From the NCBI GenBank assembly GCA_021730285.1, contig CP082962.1:4039501-4103500 (forward strand): a DNA stretch of 64,000 nt. Reading direction: 5' to 3'. The DNA comes from Desulfovibrio sp. JY (GTDB lineage Bacteria; Desulfobacterota; Desulfovibrionia; Desulfovibrionales; Desulfovibrionaceae). The notes beneath the pieces were generated by a model that was given only the letters and a program-made list of their open reading frames with translations, was not told the DNA's origin and searched no databases. A program made the translations under genes and the position numbers. Shown piece by piece: positions 1-9,551 of the stretch (positions are counted from its first letter, which is position 1; every line of letters begins with the position of its first letter).

Positions 1-1
1 G

Positions 2-1312
2 CATATCCTGCTGCACGCCAACTTCGACTATGCGCTCAAATGCGGCGTCAGGTTCCGCATCAATTCCCAGGTGCTGGACGTGGCCCTTGAGGACGGTGTG
101 TGCCGGGGCGTGGTGGTGCGCGACACCAACACCGGGGAGGTGACCCCGATCAAAGCCAAGGCCGTTGTCCTGGCAACCGGCGGCTACACCCGCATGTTCT
201 GGGCCCGCACCAGCACGCCCTACATCGCCACGGGCGACGGCGTGGGCGTGGCCCTGCGGGCCGGCGTGGCCTTCAAGGACCCGGAAATGGTCCAGTTCCA
301 CCCGACCGGCGTGGCCAACGGCGGCGTGCTCATCACCGAGGCGGCGCGCGGCGAAGGCGGCTACCTGGTCAACGCCGACGGCGAGCGCTTCATGGCCCGC
401 TACGCCCCGGACCGCATGGAGCTGGCCCCGCGGGACATCACCGCCCGGGCCATCGAAACCGAGATCATCGAGGGGCGCGGCTACGGCTCCGGCCTCGGGG
501 CCCACGTGCTGCTCGACCTGCGCCACCTCGGCCGCGAACGCATAATGGAGCGCCTGCCGCAAATCCGCCACGTGGGCCTGCTCTTCGAGAACCTGGACCT
601 GGTGGAGCAGCCCATACCCGTGCGCCCCACGGCCCACTACTCCATGGGCGGCATCGACGTGGTGGATTTCGAGCACATGAAGACGAACGTCCCCGGGCTT
701 TTCGCCGCCGGCGAATGCTCCTGCGTCTCCATCCACGGGGCCAACCGCCTGGGCGGCAACTCCCTGGCCGACGCCATGGTCACGGGCAAGCAGGCCGGCA
801 TCGGCGCGGCCTCCTACGTGCCGGGCAAGTCCCTGGGCGGCGACGGCGCGCTGGAGAAGATTGCCGAAAAATGGCGCGGTCACTTCGCCGAAACCACCGC
901 CCGCAAGGACGGCCCCACCGCGCCCGAGTTGCGTGAAAAGCTGGCCGCCACCCTGTGGGAGGGCATGGGCATCTTCCGCACCGAGGAAAAGCTCGCCGGG
1001 GCCCTGGCCGCCGTGACCGACCTGCAAAAGGAATACGGGACCGCCATGGTCGGCAACGCCAATCCGGTCTGCAACACGGCCTATGCCCACTTCCTGGAGG
1101 TGGGCAACCTGCTCACCCTGGCCCGGTGCGCCCTGGTCGCGGCAACCGCCCGCCAGGAGTCCCGCGGAGCCCATACCCGGGAGGACTATCCCGTCCGCGA
1201 CGACGCGAACTTCCTCAAGCACAGCCTGGTGACCGTCGCGGACGGCGACTACCGCCTCGACTACCGCCCGGTGGCCATCACCCGCCATCAACCGCAGGAG
1301 CGTAAATACTGA
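2..1312 (+). CDS. sdhA: succinate dehydrogenase/fumarate reductase flavoprotein subunit (5' truncated by window)
   Basis: Catalytic FAD subunit that interconverts succinate and fumarate. The frame is open from base 2, so the N-terminus, including the FAD Rossmann motif and any Tat signal, lies outside the window. About 436 residues remain. The FHPTG segment, the [13 protein letters not shown] stretch, the HYSMGGI motif and the [11 protein letters not shown] motif near the C-terminus are typical of FrdA/SdhA. The TGA stop shares one base with the ATG of the Fe-S subunit (TGATG), so the two are translationally coupled. Family is certain. Physiological direction, and whether the active site faces the periplasm (as in methylmenaquinol:fumarate reductases), cannot be told without the N-terminus. 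Confidence 0.95.
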   Translation, partial: HILLHANFDYALKCGVRFRINSQVLDVALEDGVCRGVVVRDTNTGEVTPIKAKAVVLATGGYTRMFWARTSTPYIATGDGVGVALRAGVAFKDPEMVQFHPTGVANGGVLITEAARGEGGYLVNADGERFMARYAPDRMELAPRDITARAIETEIIEGRGYGSGLGAHVLLDLRHLGRERIMERLPQIRHVGLLFENLDLVEQPIPVRPTAHYSMGGIDVVDFEHMKTNVPGLFAAGECSCVSIHGANRLGGNSLADAMVTGKQAGIGAASYVPGKSLGGDGALEKIAEKWRGHFAETTARKDGPTAPELREKLAATLWEGMGIFRTEEKLAGALAAVTDLQKEYGTAMVGNANPVCNTAYAHFLEVGNLLTLARCALVAATARQESRGAHTREDYPVRDDANFLKHSLVTVADGDYRLDYRPVAITRHQPQERKY

Positions 1313-2277
1313 TGGATACCCTGGCCTTTCTCATCGACCGGTTCGACGGCAAGGACACCTGGTGCCAGCGCTACACGTTCGCCTACCGGCCCGGCATGAC
1401 GGTGCTCGCCTGCCTGATTCACATCAAGGAGCACCTGGACCCGACGCTCAACTTCACGGCCTCGTGCCGCAGCGCCATCTGCGGGGCCTGCGCCGTGCGG
1501 GTCAACGGCAACGCGGTGCTGGCCTGCGACACCATGGTCGACGACCTGCTCAAAATCTGGGGCGAGGGGGCGCTGCGCATAAGCCCGCTCGGCAACGCCA
1601 AGGTCATAAGCGACCTGGTGGTGGCCTGGGAGGAAAAGATCGAGCACCTGCGTCTGGCCAAGCCGGGCTTGCTGGCCAAGCATGAATTCTCGGCCGAAAA
1701 GGGATGCCGGCAGGCCCCGAAGGAGATGCAGGCCGTGGCCAAGCAGTGGGACTGCATCCTGTGCGGCAGCTGCGCCTCGGAATGCAACAAGCTCTCCGAC
1801 TCCGGAGAGGATTTCCTGGAGCCCTTCGTCTTCACCCACGCCGCCCGCTACGCCGAGGACTCCCGCTCGGCCGACCCCATGCGCCACGTGGAAAGCGTCC
1901 TGGCCCACGGCCTGTGGAAATGCGTCCACTGCATGGAATGCGTCACCAAATGCCCCAAGCACATCCGCCCCGGGGAAGACATCGCCGCCATGCGCCACAT
2001 GGCCGTGGCTTCCGGCCACACCGACGGTCCGGGACCGCGCCACGCCGAGGCCTTCCGCACCGACCTGGAAAAGACCGGCCGGCTCAACGAAGTCCGGCTC
2101 GTCCCCCGCACCGAGGGCATGGCCAGCGCCGCCACCAAGCACCTGCCCTTCACCCTGCGCATGTTCGCCAAGGGCAAGCTCGGCGTCGTGGAAGCGGCCC
2201 GCCTGTTCGTGGCCGACAATCCCCCCGTGGATAACATCGACGACCTGCGCAAGGTCATCGCCCCCGAAAGGAATTAG
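1312..2277 (+). CDS. sdhB: succinate dehydrogenase/fumarate reductase iron-sulfur subunit
   Basis: 321-residue electron-transfer subunit, longer than the roughly 240 residues of E. coli FrdB. The 2Fe-2S ligands are visible at C52, C57, C60 and C72. Two ferredoxin-like sets follow: C148/C151/C154/C158 and C204/C207/C210/C214 (CVHCMECVTKCPKH). The extended C-terminus after the last cluster is usual in the ABE-type complexes that use a CCG-domain partner instead of a cytochrome b anchor. It is coupled to the flavoprotein by a one-base overlap and lies 2 bases before the third subunit gene. It passes electrons between FAD and the CCG subunit. Confidence 0.95.
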   Translation: MDTLAFLIDRFDGKDTWCQRYTFAYRPGMTVLACLIHIKEHLDPTLNFTASCRSAICGACAVRVNGNAVLACDTMVDDLLKIWGEGALRISPLGNAKVISDLVVAWEEKIEHLRLAKPGLLAKHEFSAEKGCRQAPKEMQAVAKQWDCILCGSCASECNKLSDSGEDFLEPFVFTHAARYAEDSRSADPMRHVESVLAHGLWKCVHCMECVTKCPKHIRPGEDIAAMRHMAVASGHTDGPGPRHAEAFRTDLEKTGRLNEVRLVPRTEGMASAATKHLPFTLRMFAKGKLGVVEAARLFVADNPPVDNIDDLRKVIAPERN

Positions 2278-2279
2278 CC

Positions 2280-3155
2280 ATGAAATACGCGTTCTTTCCC
2301 GGTTGTGTCCTCCACGCCGCGGCCAAGGAGGCGCTCGTCTCCACCCTGGCCGTGGCCAAGCGGCTCGGCATGGAACTGGTGGAAATCCCCGGCTGGTCCT
2401 GCTGCGGGGCCAGCCACGTGCAGGACGTCGATCCCGAGGCGGCGCTTCTGGCCAACGCCCGCAACCTGGCCCTGGCCGAAAGCATGGGCCTGCCGGTCGT
2501 CACCGCCTGCAGCACCTGCGCGCTGATGCTGCGCCAGGCCCGGGCCAAGCTGCTGGCCGGGGCCATGGACAAGGCCAACGAGCGGCTGGCCGACATCGGC
2601 CTGCGTTTCCGGGGAACGTCGGAAGTCAGCCACTTCCTGTGGATTCTGGCCGACACCTGCGACGATTGGTCGTCCAAGATCGAAAAACCCTTGGACAACC
2701 TGCGCGTGGCCCCGTTTTACGGCTGCCATTCCGTGCGGCCGCCGGAGATCATGAACTACGAAAGCCACCTCAATCCCCAGAGCCTGGAGCGGATCATCCG
2801 GGCCTGCGGGGCCACTCCCGTGGCCATTCCGGAGCGCCTGCGCTGTTGCGGCTTCCACGCCGTGTTCCCGGCCGAGCACACGGCCATGCGCATGACCGCC
2901 TCGGCCGTGACCAGCGCGGCCAAGGCCGGGGCCCATTGCCTGCTGACGCCGTGCCCGCTGTGCCACATGCAGCTCGACATGTACCAGCCGGACGCGCTCT
3001 CCGCCGCCTGCGGCGAAAAGCCCGTGCCGGTGCTGCATCTGGCCCAGCTTGTCGGGCAGGCCCTGGGGCTCGGCAAAAAGGACATGGCGCTGGGGCGGCA
3101 TATCGTCGACCCCAGGCCGGCCTTGCGTCAGGCGGAAAGCGCCGGCCGGGCCTAG
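2280..3155 (+). CDS. CCG-domain subunit of ABE-type succinate dehydrogenase/fumarate reductase (SdhE/MfrE-like)
   Basis: 291 residues with two CCG domains like those of heterodisulfide reductase subunit B. The first uses C9, C41-C42-G43 and C77/C80; the second uses C149, C189-C190-G191 and C225/C228. In Wolinella, Campylobacter and archaeal ABE-type complexes this subunit takes the place of a haem-containing membrane anchor and handles (methyl)menaquinone. No clear transmembrane helix is seen, so membrane attachment would be monotopic. ATG with an upstream AAAGGA at 2268-2273. Last gene of the operon. Sure of family; quinone specificity is inferred. The name sdhE is avoided because it also denotes an FAD assembly factor. 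Confidence 0.9.
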   Translation: MKYAFFPGCVLHAAAKEALVSTLAVAKRLGMELVEIPGWSCCGASHVQDVDPEAALLANARNLALAESMGLPVVTACSTCALMLRQARAKLLAGAMDKANERLADIGLRFRGTSEVSHFLWILADTCDDWSSKIEKPLDNLRVAPFYGCHSVRPPEIMNYESHLNPQSLERIIRACGATPVAIPERLRCCGFHAVFPAEHTAMRMTASAVTSAAKAGAHCLLTPCPLCHMQLDMYQPDALSAACGEKPVPVLHLAQLVGQALGLGKKDMALGRHIVDPRPALRQAESAGRA

Positions 3156-3216
3156 GGCGCGAAGCGTCGACAGGCGTTTCGGCGCTTGTTTCGGCGGGAT
3201 TTGCCCGTATTCGCAG

Positions 3217-3251
3217 CGGGGCGGCGCAGGCAAACGCCGCCCCGTTTTTTT
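3217..3251 (+). terminator. intrinsic terminator after the sdh/frd operon
   Basis: Perfect 10-bp stem (3217-3226 pairs with 3235-3244, CGGGGCGGCG arm) with an 8-base loop, followed by seven T residues. It lies 62 bases past the stop of the CCG subunit. Confidence 0.9.
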
Positions 3252-3361
3252 AGGCGCCCGCCCCTTGCAAACAGGGAAAGACAGGCCGGGCCTCTCTTCG
3301 TGGAATGCAACCCTGCCGCACCGGACCCGGGTCGATGGGAAACGGACAAAGGAGGTGAGCC

Positions 3362-5500
3362 ATGCGATGCTCCATCAAAGTCAGATTGATCTGCGGCGTC
3401 ATCGCCATCATCATCATGCCTTTTTTGTGCATCCTGGGCATTACCGCCTATGATATCATCGTTTTGTCCTATGACAATTACATTGCCGATTCCAAAAGGG
3501 ATCTTGCCGAAACGAATACGGCCATCGCGCTATTTCTAAGCGAGGCCAAGGCCAATGTGGACAATCTGGCCTCGTATCCGGAACTGCGCGGCATCGATGC
3601 CGGCCTGACCGACTTCCTGTCCGTCACGGGCAAGGTCGCCACCCTGCCGCGCGCGGACGACGTCCTGGGCCGGCAATTGCGGGAGCGCTGCCTCCTTATG
3701 CAAAAGTCCCATCCCAACTACCGCAAGGTCTATCTGGGCAGCCGGTTCGGCGGCTTCGTCAACAGCTCGGACGCCCCTCGCGGCGTCTACGATCCGCGCG
3801 GGCGCGCCTGGTACAAGGCCGCGGCGGCAACGCCGGATACGGCCGTCCTGTCCGCGCCCTTCCGCTCCACCGACGGCCTGGCCTCCATCAGCGCGGCCCG
3901 GGCCTTTGCCGACGCCTCCGGCCAGATCCTGGGTGTGGTCTCGGCCGATATCTCCCTTTCCGTCATCACCGACATGGTGGCGGATATCCGTCCCGGCAAA
4001 ACCGGCTTCGTCATCGTGGCCACCCGCAACGGCACCATCATCGCCGATACCGAGCAACCGCAGCGAAGCCTCAAAAAACTGACGGAACTTGAGGACGCCT
4101 CCCTGCAATCGCTCTTCTCGGGTCCGGCGGGCCAGGTCGAGGTGGCGCTTGGCGGTGAAACCTATGTGGCCAACGTGTTCGATGCGCCGCAAACCGGCTG
4201 GCGCTTCGTCAGCTGCATCGCCAAGCGGGAGCTCATGCAGCCGGCCCGCGCGACCGTAACGACCATCGTCTGGGTGGCGCTGGCCAGCCTGACGCTGGTC
4301 GTCGGCGGCATCTGGCTTTTCATGGACCGGTCGGTGATTCGCCCCTTGTCGCGGGTCGGGGAATTTTTGCAGGCCGTCGGCGCGGGCCGGTACGAAACAC
4401 GCCTGCCGACGCCGCGTTTCAAGGACGAGATCGCGGCCATGTATGCGGCGCTAGGCGCCATGGCGGGCCGGCTTGGCGAAACCATCGCCAGCGTGCGGGC
4501 CAAGAGCCGTGAAGCCGAGGAAAAGGCCCTGGCCTGCCAGGCCGCCACGGACAAGGCCGAGGAAGCCTCGCGCCAGGCCGACCGCGCCAAGGCGGAAGGC
4601 ATGCTGGTGGCCGCCAACCGCCTGGAAGCGGTTGTCGCAGTGGTGTCCTCGGCCGCCCGGACATTGTCGGATCACATCGGGCAGGCATCCGACGGCGCCG
4701 AGGTCCAGGCCCGGCGCGTGGAGGAAACCGCCTCGGCCATGGAGGAAATGAACGCCACGGTGTTCGAGGTGGCCAAAAGCGCCGCCGCCGCGGCCGACAT
4801 TTCCGCCCAGGCCAGGGAAAAGGCCGGGGAAGGCGCTGCCACCATCGGCCAGGTGGCGGCGTCCATGGAGCAGGTCAAGGCCGACGCCTCCAAGGCCCGC
4901 GAGCGCATGACGCAACTCGGCCGGCAGGCGGAGGACATCGGCCGCGTGCTTGGCATCATCTCCGACATCGCCGATCAGACCAATCTGCTGGCGCTCAACG
5001 CGGCCATCGAAGCGGCCCGGGCCGGCGAGGCGGGCCGAGGATTCGCCGTCGTCGCCGACGAGGTCAGAAAGCTGGCCGAAAAGACCATGCACGCCACCAA
5101 GGAAGTGGACAAGGCGATTCGCGATATCCAGGACGGCACGCGCCACAGCAGTGAGGCCGTGGACCACGACGCCGCGACCATCGACAAGACCGTGGCCCTG
5201 GCCGAGGAATCCCGCCGGATTTTGAGCCGGATCGAAACGCTGGCGGATTCCACGGCGGATCAGGTCCACGCCATCGCCACGGCCGCCGAGCAACAATCGG
5301 CCACAAGCGAAGCCATCAACCAAAGCATCGGAGACATCAGCGCCATCTCCGCGGCCACCACCGACGCCATGCATCAATCAAACGACGTGGTCGCCACGGT
5401 GGCCACGCAGGTCGGGGAACTTTCCGCCCTGATCGGAGAGCTGCAACACGACGGCGATGCCGACAAAAGGACGGAGCCGGAGAGACGGCCGTCCCGGTGA
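3362..5500 (+). CDS. methyl-accepting chemotaxis protein with periplasmic Cache sensor
   Basis: 712-residue chemoreceptor. TM1 is at about residues 10-35. A large periplasmic region of about 250 residues with a [11 protein letters not shown] segment is typical of dCache ligand-binding domains. TM2 is at about 297-322, then HAMP, then a long cytoplasmic signalling helix. The highly conserved hairpin tip ([19 protein letters not shown]) is near residue 538. The ATG has a strong GGAGGTG 5 bases upstream. It stands alone, convergent with the eut operon with only 28 bases between stops. The ligand is unknown; the neighbouring ethanolamine and C4-dicarboxylate genes are suggestive only. Confidence 0.93.
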   Translation: MRCSIKVRLICGVIAIIIMPFLCILGITAYDIIVLSYDNYIADSKRDLAETNTAIALFLSEAKANVDNLASYPELRGIDAGLTDFLSVTGKVATLPRADDVLGRQLRERCLLMQKSHPNYRKVYLGSRFGGFVNSSDAPRGVYDPRGRAWYKAAAATPDTAVLSAPFRSTDGLASISAARAFADASGQILGVVSADISLSVITDMVADIRPGKTGFVIVATRNGTIIADTEQPQRSLKKLTELEDASLQSLFSGPAGQVEVALGGETYVANVFDAPQTGWRFVSCIAKRELMQPARATVTTIVWVALASLTLVVGGIWLFMDRSVIRPLSRVGEFLQAVGAGRYETRLPTPRFKDEIAAMYAALGAMAGRLGETIASVRAKSREAEEKALACQAATDKAEEASRQADRAKAEGMLVAANRLEAVVAVVSSAARTLSDHIGQASDGAEVQARRVEETASAMEEMNATVFEVAKSAAAAADISAQAREKAGEGAATIGQVAASMEQVKADASKARERMTQLGRQAEDIGRVLGIISDIADQTNLLALNAAIEAARAGEAGRGFAVVADEVRKLAEKTMHATKEVDKAIRDIQDGTRHSSEAVDHDAATIDKTVALAEESRRILSRIETLADSTADQVHAIATAAEQQSATSEAINQSIGDISAISAATTDAMHQSNDVVATVATQVGELSALIGELQHDGDADKRTEPERRPSR

Positions 5501-5528
5501 CATCCGTATCAGCGCGAATGTTGGCAGA

Positions 5529-6332
5529 TTAAAGCGTGAGGGGAAGTTCCTGACGACCCTCTTCCGTAATCTGCTGTTCATCTTTAAGGTCCACTCCGGA
5601 AAGGCCCAGGGCCAGGGACCTGGCAACGAGATAGTCCAGGGTCCGGGCCGCCCGATCATGGGGCAGTCCCTGGGGCCGGATGTTGGAAATGCAGTTGCGG
5701 CGCTCGTCGGTCAGCCCCAGCTTCGGGGCGTAGGTCAGGTAGACGCCGAGGCTGTCCGGCGAACTGAGTCCCGGCCGCTCGCCAATAAGCACGATGACGA
5801 CGCGCGCCCCCAAAATCTCCCCCACCTCGTCACCCACGGCGACGCGTCCGCCTTCGACCAAAATGATCGGCGAACAGCGAAGTCCCCGGGCCGTAGCCAG
5901 GGGCGAAAAGGCTGCGAGCAAAGGCACGGCCTGACGCTGCACCGCAAAGGACGACAGCCCGTCGGCCACGACCAGGGCGAGGTCCACGGGCGCGATGTTC
6001 GCCTGGCGCAGGGTCGTCGCGCCGGCCTCGGACAGGCGTCGCCCCAGATCCGGCCGGGCCAGATATTCCCGTCGATCCCGGACGCGGCTGGCCAGGGGGG
6101 GCAGGGCCGCAAACCCCTCCTTCGTCAGGTCGTCGAAAAATCCGGGCGTATCCAGGGGATGGTGCACGGCGTCCCGCGCCTTGGCGTGGTCCAGGGTGAA
6201 GCGCAGGTGGGCGGCCGTGGGCAGGCTGACGCCGGCCTGGCCCAGGGCCACCCGGGCGGCGGTAAACTGGCGCAACCGGTCCCAGGGGGCCGGCGTGACG
6301 ATGGCTTTGGAATCGTGTTCAGGCAATGGCAT
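5529..6332 (-). CDS. eutC: ethanolamine ammonia-lyase small subunit
   Basis: 267 residues, normal size for EutC, the light chain of adenosylcobalamin-dependent ethanolamine ammonia-lyase (ethanolamine to acetaldehyde plus ammonia). Recognisable stretches include VVADGLSS, GRVAVGDEVGE and the GERPGLSSPDSLGVYLTY segment. Its start overlaps the end of eutB by 14 bases. Last gene of a three-gene operon (eat-eutB-eutC). No microcompartment, EutA reactivase or acetaldehyde dehydrogenase gene is nearby. Confidence 0.95.
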   Translation of the reverse strand: MPLPEHDSKAIVTPAPWDRLRQFTAARVALGQAGVSLPTAAHLRFTLDHAKARDAVHHPLDTPGFFDDLTKEGFAALPPLASRVRDRREYLARPDLGRRLSEAGATTLRQANIAPVDLALVVADGLSSFAVQRQAVPLLAAFSPLATARGLRCSPIILVEGGRVAVGDEVGEILGARVVIVLIGERPGLSSPDSLGVYLTYAPKLGLTDERRNCISNIRPQGLPHDRAARTLDYLVARSLALGLSGVDLKDEQQITEEGRQELPLTL

Positions 6333-7701
6333 GGGGAAGGCCCAACCTCATGTTCTCCCGGTTCAAGGGCCGTGGCCGCATGTCGCGGTCGAAAAGGCCC
6401 ATGTCCACGAGCCACTTCTCGAACTCGGGCGCGGGGCGAAGCCCCAGGACCCGGCGCAGGTACAGGGCGTCGTGGAAGGAGGTGGTTTGGTAGTTCAGCA
6501 TGATGTCGTCCGAGCCGGGAATGCCCATGATATAGGCGCAGCCGGCCGCACCGAGCAACGTGAGCAACACGTCCATGTCGTCCTGGTCGGCCTCGGCGTG
6601 GTTGGTGTAGCAGACGTCCACGCCCATGGGCAGGCCCAGGAGCTTGCCGCAGAAGTTGTCCTCGAGCCCGGCCCGGATGATCTGCTTGCCGTCCAGGAGG
6701 TACTCCGGGCCGATGAACCCCACAACGGTGTTGACCAAAAACGGGGAAAAAGCCCGCGCCACGGCATAGGCCCGGGCCTCTATGGTCTGCTGGTCCACGT
6801 CGTGGTGGGCGTTCGCCGACAGGGCCGAGCCCTGGCCCGTTTCGAAATACATGACGTTGTTCCCCACCGTTCCACGTCCCAGGGACAGGGCCGCCTGGCG
6901 TCCCTCCTCCAGGAGAGCCAGGTTCACCCCGAAGCTCGCGTTGACGCCCTCGGTGCCGCCGATGGACTGGAACACCAGGTCCACCGGAGCGCCCTTGGCC
7001 ATGGCCGCGATGGTGGTGGTCACGTGGGTGAGCACGCAGCTTTGGGTGGGGATGGCGTAGCTTTGGCGCAGTTCGTCGAGCATGACCAGGAGGCGGATGA
7101 CGCCCTGGAGATTGTCCGTCGCCGGATTGATGCCGATGCAGGCGTCGCCGGAGCCCAGGATCAAACCATCGATGATCGTGGCCAGAATGCCCTTGGGGTC
7201 GTCCGTGGGATGGTTGGGCTGCAACCGGGTGGACAGGCGACCGGGCAGGCCGATGCTGGTTCGGAAGGCCGATTTGGTCCGCGCCTTTGCCGCCACCAGG
7301 ATGAGGTCCTGGTTGCGCATGATTTTGGAGGTGGCCGCCACCATCTCGGGCATAAGCCCCGGGGCCAGAGCCGCCAGGCTGGCCTCGTCGGCCTGGTCCG
7401 AAAGCAGCCATTCGCGGAAAGTTCCGACGCTCAGGTGCCTGACCGGGGAAAAGGCTGCGGCGTCGTGGCTGTCCAGGATGAGCCGGGTGACCTCATCGGC
7501 TTCGTAGGCAATGAGCGGCTCCTCCAGAAAGGCGGCCAACGGCACGTCGGCCAGGAGCATCTGGGCGGCCGCCCGCTCCTCGGCGCTTTGGGCGGCGATG
7601 CCGGCGAGCTGGTCGCCGGAGCGTTCGGGCGTGGCCTTGGCCAACAGCTGGCGCAGCCCGTCAAAGCTGTAGCGGCGAGGGCCGATGGTCAGGGAGTACA
7701 C
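6319..7701 (-). CDS. eutB: ethanolamine ammonia-lyase large subunit
   Basis: 460 residues from a GTG start at 7699-7701; the family is about 453. The open frame runs 50 codons further upstream to 7851, but that part is basic and unlike EutB, and runs into the end of the permease gene. The GTG is preceded by AAGAGGG and begins the EutB-like sequence VYSLTIG. The GRGTVGNNVMYFETGQGSALSA and GSDDIMLNYQTTSFHD regions are EutB signatures around the active site. Forms the catalytic core with EutC and needs B12; no cobalamin riboswitch was recognised upstream. Confidence 0.95.
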   Translation of the reverse strand: MYSLTIGPRRYSFDGLRQLLAKATPERSGDQLAGIAAQSAEERAAAQMLLADVPLAAFLEEPLIAYEADEVTRLILDSHDAAAFSPVRHLSVGTFREWLLSDQADEASLAALAPGLMPEMVAATSKIMRNQDLILVAAKARTKSAFRTSIGLPGRLSTRLQPNHPTDDPKGILATIIDGLILGSGDACIGINPATDNLQGVIRLLVMLDELRQSYAIPTQSCVLTHVTTTIAAMAKGAPVDLVFQSIGGTEGVNASFGVNLALLEEGRQAALSLGRGTVGNNVMYFETGQGSALSANAHHDVDQQTIEARAYAVARAFSPFLVNTVVGFIGPEYLLDGKQIIRAGLEDNFCGKLLGLPMGVDVCYTNHAEADQDDMDVLLTLLGAAGCAYIMGIPGSDDIMLNYQTTSFHDALYLRRVLGLRPAPEFEKWLVDMGLFDRDMRPRPLNRENMRLGLPHAIA

Positions 7702-7733
7702 AGCGGTTGCCCTCTTGGGGTTTGGGTTGCGTC

Positions 7734-7767
7734 CCCCCGCGCGCCTGTTCGGGAAGGCGCGCGGGGG
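7734..7767 (-). repeat. perfect 12-bp hairpin between permease and eutB
   Basis: CCCCCGCGCGCC at 7734-7745 pairs with 7756-7767 around a 10-base loop. No T-run follows in the direction of transcription, so it is more likely an mRNA processing or stability hairpin, or a partial attenuator setting the permease-to-lyase ratio, than a full terminator. Confidence 0.6.
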
Positions 7768-7786
7768 TCGGTTCTCGCGGCGGTCG

Positions 7787-9160
7787 TTATTTATCCTCGA
7801 CGAAGACCGGTTCAAGCACGCCGTCTTCCTGCACCTCTTCTTCCTTGGCATCCTTGGAGAAGATTCTGAAGTAGAGGTAGGAGGCGGACAGAATGGCGAA
7901 GAAGATCACCGCCAGCGAGAGGTTGTAGATGGTCACCGCTACCAGGCACAGCACGGCGATGGCCAGCCCCACGGCCGGGGCCACGGGGTAAAAGGGAGCC
8001 TTGAAGGGCCGGGGCATGTCCGGTTCGTTGCGGCGCAGGGCGAAGTAGGTGATCAGGGAGATGACGTAAAGGGTCAGGGCACCGAACACCGACAGGGTGA
8101 TGATGTCTCCGGTCTTGCCCGAAAGCAAGGCGATGATGCCCACCACCATGTTGGCGATCAGCGCATTGGCCGGCGTCTTGAAACGCTTGCTCACCTTCCC
8201 GAGCACCGGGGCCATGTAGCCCACCCGGCCCATTTCCATCACGGCCCGGCCGGCAGCCAGGATAATGCCGTGGAAGGAGGCGATCAGCCCGAAAAGACCC
8301 ACGAAAATGAGCATGTGGTAGAGCAGATGGCTGTTGCCCACAATGTGGCTCAGGGCCAGAGGCAGGGGGGAGTCCGAGGGCGCCGCGCCCGGGGTGGGGT
8401 AGACAATGGCTTCCCAGCCGGACACACCCACGGAGCAGGCAAAGGTGAGCACGGCCAGGACCACCAGGGTGAGAATGGCCGAGCCGAATCCGATGAGGAT
8501 GTTGCGCTGGGGATTGACCGTTTCCTCGGCCACATTGGCCACGCCCTCGATGGCCAGGAAGAACCAGATGGCGAAGGGGATGGCGGCGAAGGCGCCGCTT
8601 ATGCCGTGAGGAAGGGCATTGGTGGTCAGGTTTTGCCAGTGAAAGCTGGGGGCGGTGACGCCGCAAAACAGCAAGAGTTCGCCCACGGCCAGCACGGTGA
8701 CGAACAGCTCGAACCCGGCGGCGGCCTGAACGCCGTAAATGTTCAGGGCCGTGAACAGGATATAGGCGGCGATAGCGATTTCCGTGGAGGGCACATCGGG
8801 GAAAAACAGATTGAAGTAGGCGCCGATGGCGGCGGCGATGGCCGGTGGCGCGAACACGAATTCAATAACCTGGGCGATGCCCGCCAAAACGCCGATTTTC
8901 TGGCCCAGCCCCCGGGTGGCGTAATCAAACGCCCCACCAGCCTTGGGGATGGCGCAGGCCAGCTCCGTGTAGCAGAAGGTGAAGGTCAGATACATGAGGA
9001 TGATAAATCCGGTGGCAATGGCCAAGCCCAGTGTCCCGCCCTGTTCCAGGCCCAGGTTCCAGCCAAAGTATTCCCCGGAGATCACGTAGCCGACTCCGAG
9101 TCCCCACAGCATCCATGGGCCTAGCTTTCGTTCCAGTTGCGTAGATTTGTCACCACTCAT
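7787..9160 (-). CDS. eat: ethanolamine permease (APC superfamily)
   Basis: 457-residue amino acid/polyamine/organocation-type inner-membrane transporter with about 12 hydrophobic segments. The N-terminal motif GLGVGYVISGEYFGWN is close to known ethanolamine permeases. ATG at 9160 has GGAGG 8 bases upstream; the open frame extends to 9277 but that part is not protein-like. It is the first gene of the eut operon, so uptake is coupled to EutBC. The C-terminus is acidic (EEEVQED). Confidence 0.93.
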   Translation of the reverse strand: MSGDKSTQLERKLGPWMLWGLGVGYVISGEYFGWNLGLEQGGTLGLAIATGFIILMYLTFTFCYTELACAIPKAGGAFDYATRGLGQKIGVLAGIAQVIEFVFAPPAIAAAIGAYFNLFFPDVPSTEIAIAAYILFTALNIYGVQAAAGFELFVTVLAVGELLLFCGVTAPSFHWQNLTTNALPHGISGAFAAIPFAIWFFLAIEGVANVAEETVNPQRNILIGFGSAILTLVVLAVLTFACSVGVSGWEAIVYPTPGAAPSDSPLPLALSHIVGNSHLLYHMLIFVGLFGLIASFHGIILAAGRAVMEMGRVGYMAPVLGKVSKRFKTPANALIANMVVGIIALLSGKTGDIITLSVFGALTLYVISLITYFALRRNEPDMPRPFKAPFYPVAPAVGLAIAVLCLVAVTIYNLSLAVIFFAILSASYLYFRIFSKDAKEEEVQEDGVLEPVFVEDK

Positions 9161-9278
9161 AACTCCGACCTCCAGTAAGATGAAAAAAGGGGTGGACGTC
9201 CCCTCCCTCGGGGGCTGTCCCGGCCGTAAACGTGTTGGGCAAGATTCTGGCCCAGCTTCGCGAAATAACAGGGACAAT

Positions 9279-9296
9279 TTGCATCGGACATGCCAA
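9279..9296 (-). promoter_or_regulatory. sigma54-type promoter for the eut operon
   Basis: Read on the minus strand the site is TTGGCATGTCCGATGCAA, with GG and GC separated by exactly 10 bases as required for RpoN (consensus TGGCAC-N5-TTGC). The expected transcript start is near 9268, giving a leader of about 108 bases before the permease ATG. Use of RpoN would need an AAA+ activator; none is encoded close by. Confidence 0.6.
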
Positions 9297-9394
9297 GGGT
9301 CTGGAGCATGGCCATAAAGACCGTTAAGGACGGTGGCGACGATCCGTAGGCCATGAGTTCGGATAGCGTGCTCTTATTAACAAAAAAGTAGTTA

Positions 9395-9415
9395 TAACAA
9401 GTTATTATCTTGTTA
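9395..9415. promoter_or_regulatory. inverted repeat TAACAAG-N7-CTTGTTA upstream of the eut promoter
   Basis: Perfect 7-bp half-sites with a 7-base spacer in an AT-rich patch, centred about 135 bases upstream of the predicted transcript start. That is a usual position for an enhancer-binding-protein site. The binding protein is unknown. Confidence 0.45.
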
Positions 9416-9536
9416 CGCCAGACTTCGATCCAGAGGGTAAAGGGCTTGGCTGTGCCTGTGGGGAAGTCTGGGAATCCAAGCACGGACGGCGTGGACCAAT
9501 CGATTAAGTCGACAGTTTGCCACCTACCCTCGTACA

Positions 9537-9551
9537 TTATTGTTACAATAA
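9537..9551. promoter_or_regulatory. 15-bp perfect palindrome TTATTGTTACAATAA
   Basis: Seven-base arms around a single T. It shares the TTGTTA core with the inverted repeat at 9395-9415 and lies about 275 bases upstream of the predicted eut start. It could be a second operator for the same activator, or the operator of an unrecognised divergent transcript. Confidence 0.4.

Noticed and set aside
5529-9160. Ethanolamine microcompartment locus
   Set aside because: Only permease and lyase subunits are present; no shell-protein, EutE, EutA or EutG gene adjoins.
9161-9278. Cobalamin riboswitch upstream of the B12-dependent lyase operon
   Set aside because: No B12-box-like core or multi-stem pattern was found in the leader.
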